64,000 nt of DNA from Desulfobacterales bacterium (GTDB lineage: Bacteria > Desulfobacterota > Desulfobacteria > Desulfobacterales > Desulfosalsimonadaceae): positions 186,001 through 250,000 of the forward strand of contig JAXHNP010000003.1 of assembly GCA_034520365.1 (NCBI GenBank), read 5' to 3'. A program made the position numbers and the translations under genes. Positions 63,409-64,000 of the stretch are shown piece by piece. The notes under the pieces are model-generated. The model worked only from the letters and a program-made list of their open reading frames with translations. It had not been told where the DNA came from and did no database searches. The stretch's first letter is position 1. Every line of letters begins with the position of its first letter.

Positions 63409-64000
63409 TTATTTGGCAAGCATGGCCCGCATCATGTCGGAGGCGTTTTCCGCGTGGTCGGCGATACTGCCGATGGTCTCGGCCAGCCTCACCAGATGAA
63501 AAACCGAGATCGGATCGGTTTCGTTGGCAAAAATTTTCTCGATCAGGGCATGTTCGAGCTGGTCCGCATCATGTTCCATCTGGCGGAGATTGCGGATAAT
63601 TTCCTTCACTTTCCGGCGCTGCTTTTCTGAAAAAGTTTTAAAATATTTCCGTGCCTCGTCCACCATGTGGGCAAGCTCTTCGATGGGCTCGATCACCGCA
63701 TCCACGAGCAAAAACAGCTCTTTTTCCACGGCCTCCGGAATGCCCGCATCTGAACGGAATGAAAGCCACTTCAACGACTCATGGACCGCATCCAACACGC
63801 CATCCTGCTCCCTCAGATAGCGAAACAACTGAAATTTCTCTATGGGCAGCATCACGCCTTTGGGCAGATGCCCGCGTATCCGGCGCTTGATCTCATCCGC
63901 CTCGTGTTCGAACCGGATGACTTCCTGGTGATGCTCGTCAAAGGTGTCGCATCGCGTGGATGCATAGCATTCCATAGCCTGCTGAAAGGCCCAGGAACAT
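63409..64000 (-). CDS. TIGR00153/DUF47 PhoU-like protein (5' end outside window)
   Basis: The visible 196 residues are helical, with FEHEADEIKRRIRGHLPKG and MEHDADQLEHAL, the two acidic metal-binding repeats of the PhoU-like DUF47 family. These proteins usually accompany a Pit-type phosphate transporter, which would lie beyond the window. The frame stays open to base 64000; the first ATG inside is at 63975, but the family begins earlier, so the start is probably outside. Confidence 0.88.
   Translation of the reverse strand, partial: CSWAFQQAMECYASTRCDTFDEHHQEVIRFEHEADEIKRRIRGHLPKGVMLPIEKFQLFRYLREQDGVLDAVHESLKWLSFRSDAGIPEAVEKELFLLVDAVIEPIEELAHMVDEARKYFKTFSEKQRRKVKEIIRNLRQMEHDADQLEHALIEKIFANETDPISVFHLVRLAETIGSIADHAENASDMMRAMLAK

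Overview
The window looks like chromosomal DNA of a Gram-negative anaerobe, most likely a sulfate-reducer-type Desulfobacterota. This is an inference from gene content: formate-tetrahydrofolate ligase, adenosylcobalamin-dependent ribonucleotide reductase, hydrogenase maturation genes hypA/hypB, a DUF47 phosphate-transport accessory protein, a fused SpmA/SpmB protein in a lineage with PpiD and lipoprotein SppA, and many short dispersed palindromic repeats. No rRNA is present. One tRNA (Ala, GGC) and one tmRNA are present.

Layout. 1-17.9 kb is mostly housekeeping: a large MscS-type channel (cut by the window edge), a heterodimeric ABC exporter, fhs, a two-gene arginine-to-putrescine operon, an orphan DNA methyltransferase operon, HPr and Enzyme I, smpB and ssrA. 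A 612-bp element with terminal inverted repeats and an 11-bp target duplication, carrying only a four-helix-bundle (23S intervening-sequence type) gene, sits at the stop codon of the second ABC gene. 17.9-26 kb, directly after ssrA, is an accessory island full of toxin-antitoxin and defence genes and their remains: higA with a decayed higB, Fic, a regulator with its own palindrome, an AbiE-like pair with a large operator, a broken XRE antitoxin, a frameshifted redox protein, a recombinase fragment and a fragment copied from the Fic gene. 26-32 kb returns to pyk, uup and nrdJ. 32.2-38.1 kb is a second accessory stretch: a primase-helicase-PLD protein of TOTE type, a MntA/HepT pair, a TetR regulator overlapping an amidohydrolase remnant, and an AAA_14/DUF4143 ATPase.

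38.2-51.2 kb is the most coherent system in the window: a cyanophycin (arginine-aspartate polymer) island. It has cyanophycin synthetase and cyanophycinase, divergently transcribed, an isoaspartyl peptidase/asparaginase-type Ntn hydrolase, a TIGR00300-type ornithine cyclodeaminase-like enzyme, and two copies each of an uncharacterised ATP-grasp ligase and a CocE/NonD serine hydrolase. The duplicated ligase/hydrolase pairs are not part of the textbook cyanophycin pathway and may mean that a modified polymer or its dipeptides are processed.

51.5-64 kb holds hypA/hypB; a second unusual unit, an operon of a divergent GrpE, a lidless Hsp70 and a membrane-spanning J-domain-like/DUF1566 protein; then a conserved hypothetical gene, sppA, a DUF3524 tRNA-queuosine mannosyltransferase-like gene, tRNA-Ala, ppiD, a small zinc-ribbon membrane protein and a partial DUF47 gene. 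All functional calls come from reading sequence motifs by eye; no database search was run.
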